Assembly (NCBI GenBank): GCA_964467705.1
Contig: CAYXUZ010000060.1
Span: 1-31,215 of the forward strand
DNA: 31,215 nucleotides
Direction of reading: 5' to 3'
Source of the DNA: CAADGU01 sp964467705
GTDB lineage: Bacteria; Chloroflexota; Anaerolineae; Promineifilales; Promineifilaceae
Part shown: piece after piece, positions 31,133 to 31,215 of the stretch
Position numbering within the stretch: the first letter of the stretch is position 1
Layout of the letters: the number at the start of each line of letters is the position of its first letter
Program-made: the position numbers and the translations under genes
The notes under the pieces: generated by a model
What the model was told of the DNA's origin: nothing
The model's input: only the letters and a program-made list of their open reading frames with translations
Databases searched by the model: none

Positions 31133-31215
31133 ACTCTTTGTTCTTCTGCTTACTTTTCCGGCCGTTAGCGTGATGACCACGGTAGCACGTACCCAGGCTG
31201 CCGAAAACGAGAGCG
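31125..31215 (+). CDS. Start of an exported protein (partial)
   Basis: ATG at 31125 overlaps the end of the CNNM gene by 8 nt. The 30 visible residues are a Lys-led hydrophobic signal (KLFVLLLTFPAVSVMTTVA) then polar residues (RTQAAENES), typical of a signal peptide. The rest is outside the window. Confidence 0.6.
   Translation, partial: MSKLFVLLLTFPAVSVMTTVARTQAAENES

Noticed and set aside
1..31215. tRNA, rRNA, transposase, integrase or phage genes
   Set aside because: I looked in all spacers and frames and saw none.

Overview
The window reads as a chromosomal stretch from a draft or metagenome-derived genome of a bacterium in the Chloroflexota (Anaerolineae/Ardenticatenia-like is my guess). 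This rests on coenzyme F420 genes (npdG, cofE, an F420-type luciferase-fold oxidoreductase), a ruvB-DUF2905 pair, many lipoproteins with Thr/Pro linkers, and overall gene style; no marker gene settles it. Two runs of exactly ten Ns (2149-2158 and 19144-19153) are scaffold joins. The second falls inside a gene whose reading frame does not carry across, so its true length is unknown.

Layout. 1-2091: tail of a membrane protein, a DUF1232/YkvA protein, and a lipoprotein with a glycosidase-like barrel. 2168-3852: a two-gene membrane operon, one protein with two tandem death-fold-like (effector-associated-domain-like) modules and one with an Ig-like domain, a membrane helix and a zinc ribbon. 4165-5000: lspA and a coupled small Cys protein. 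5080-7351: an EEP-family phosphodiesterase converging on a TetR/maleylpyruvate-isomerase-like operon with a clear promoter/operator. 7571-10146: a DEAD-box helicase carrying a 1-nt frameshift in its DEAD motif, then a secreted unknown. 10215-14561: a 1076-residue PqqD-like/M50/double-cNMP-domain protein followed by a second membrane HExxH protein. 14687-18283: a small Cys protein, a cytochrome c lipoprotein, a di-heme peroxidase fused to a beta-helix, and a helical protein. 18348-23885: F420-type oxidoreductase, trxA, ssnA-like aminohydrolase, npdG, cofE and a second glycosidase-like lipoprotein. 23922-31215: glgC, a short unknown, a small unknown, a WecA/TagO-type transferase, upp, ruvB, DUF2905, a CNNM/CBS/CorC transporter-like protein and the start of a secreted protein.

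Two genome-scale sequence habits stand out more than any single gene. First, the palindrome ACGGCCGT occurs about 56 times by hand count in 31 kb, where roughly one copy would be expected. It lies in genes, mostly read as Thr-Ala-Val or Gly-Arg, and in spacers. Second, many intergenic spacers consist of imperfect hairpins built from 7-8 nt tandem units of several unrelated word families. Both resemble habits known from cyanobacteria (HIP1 octamers and heptameric STRR repeats), but with different words.

I found no tRNA, rRNA, CRISPR array, transposase or phage gene. The genes are a mixture of housekeeping functions and envelope proteins; nothing looks like a recently inserted island.
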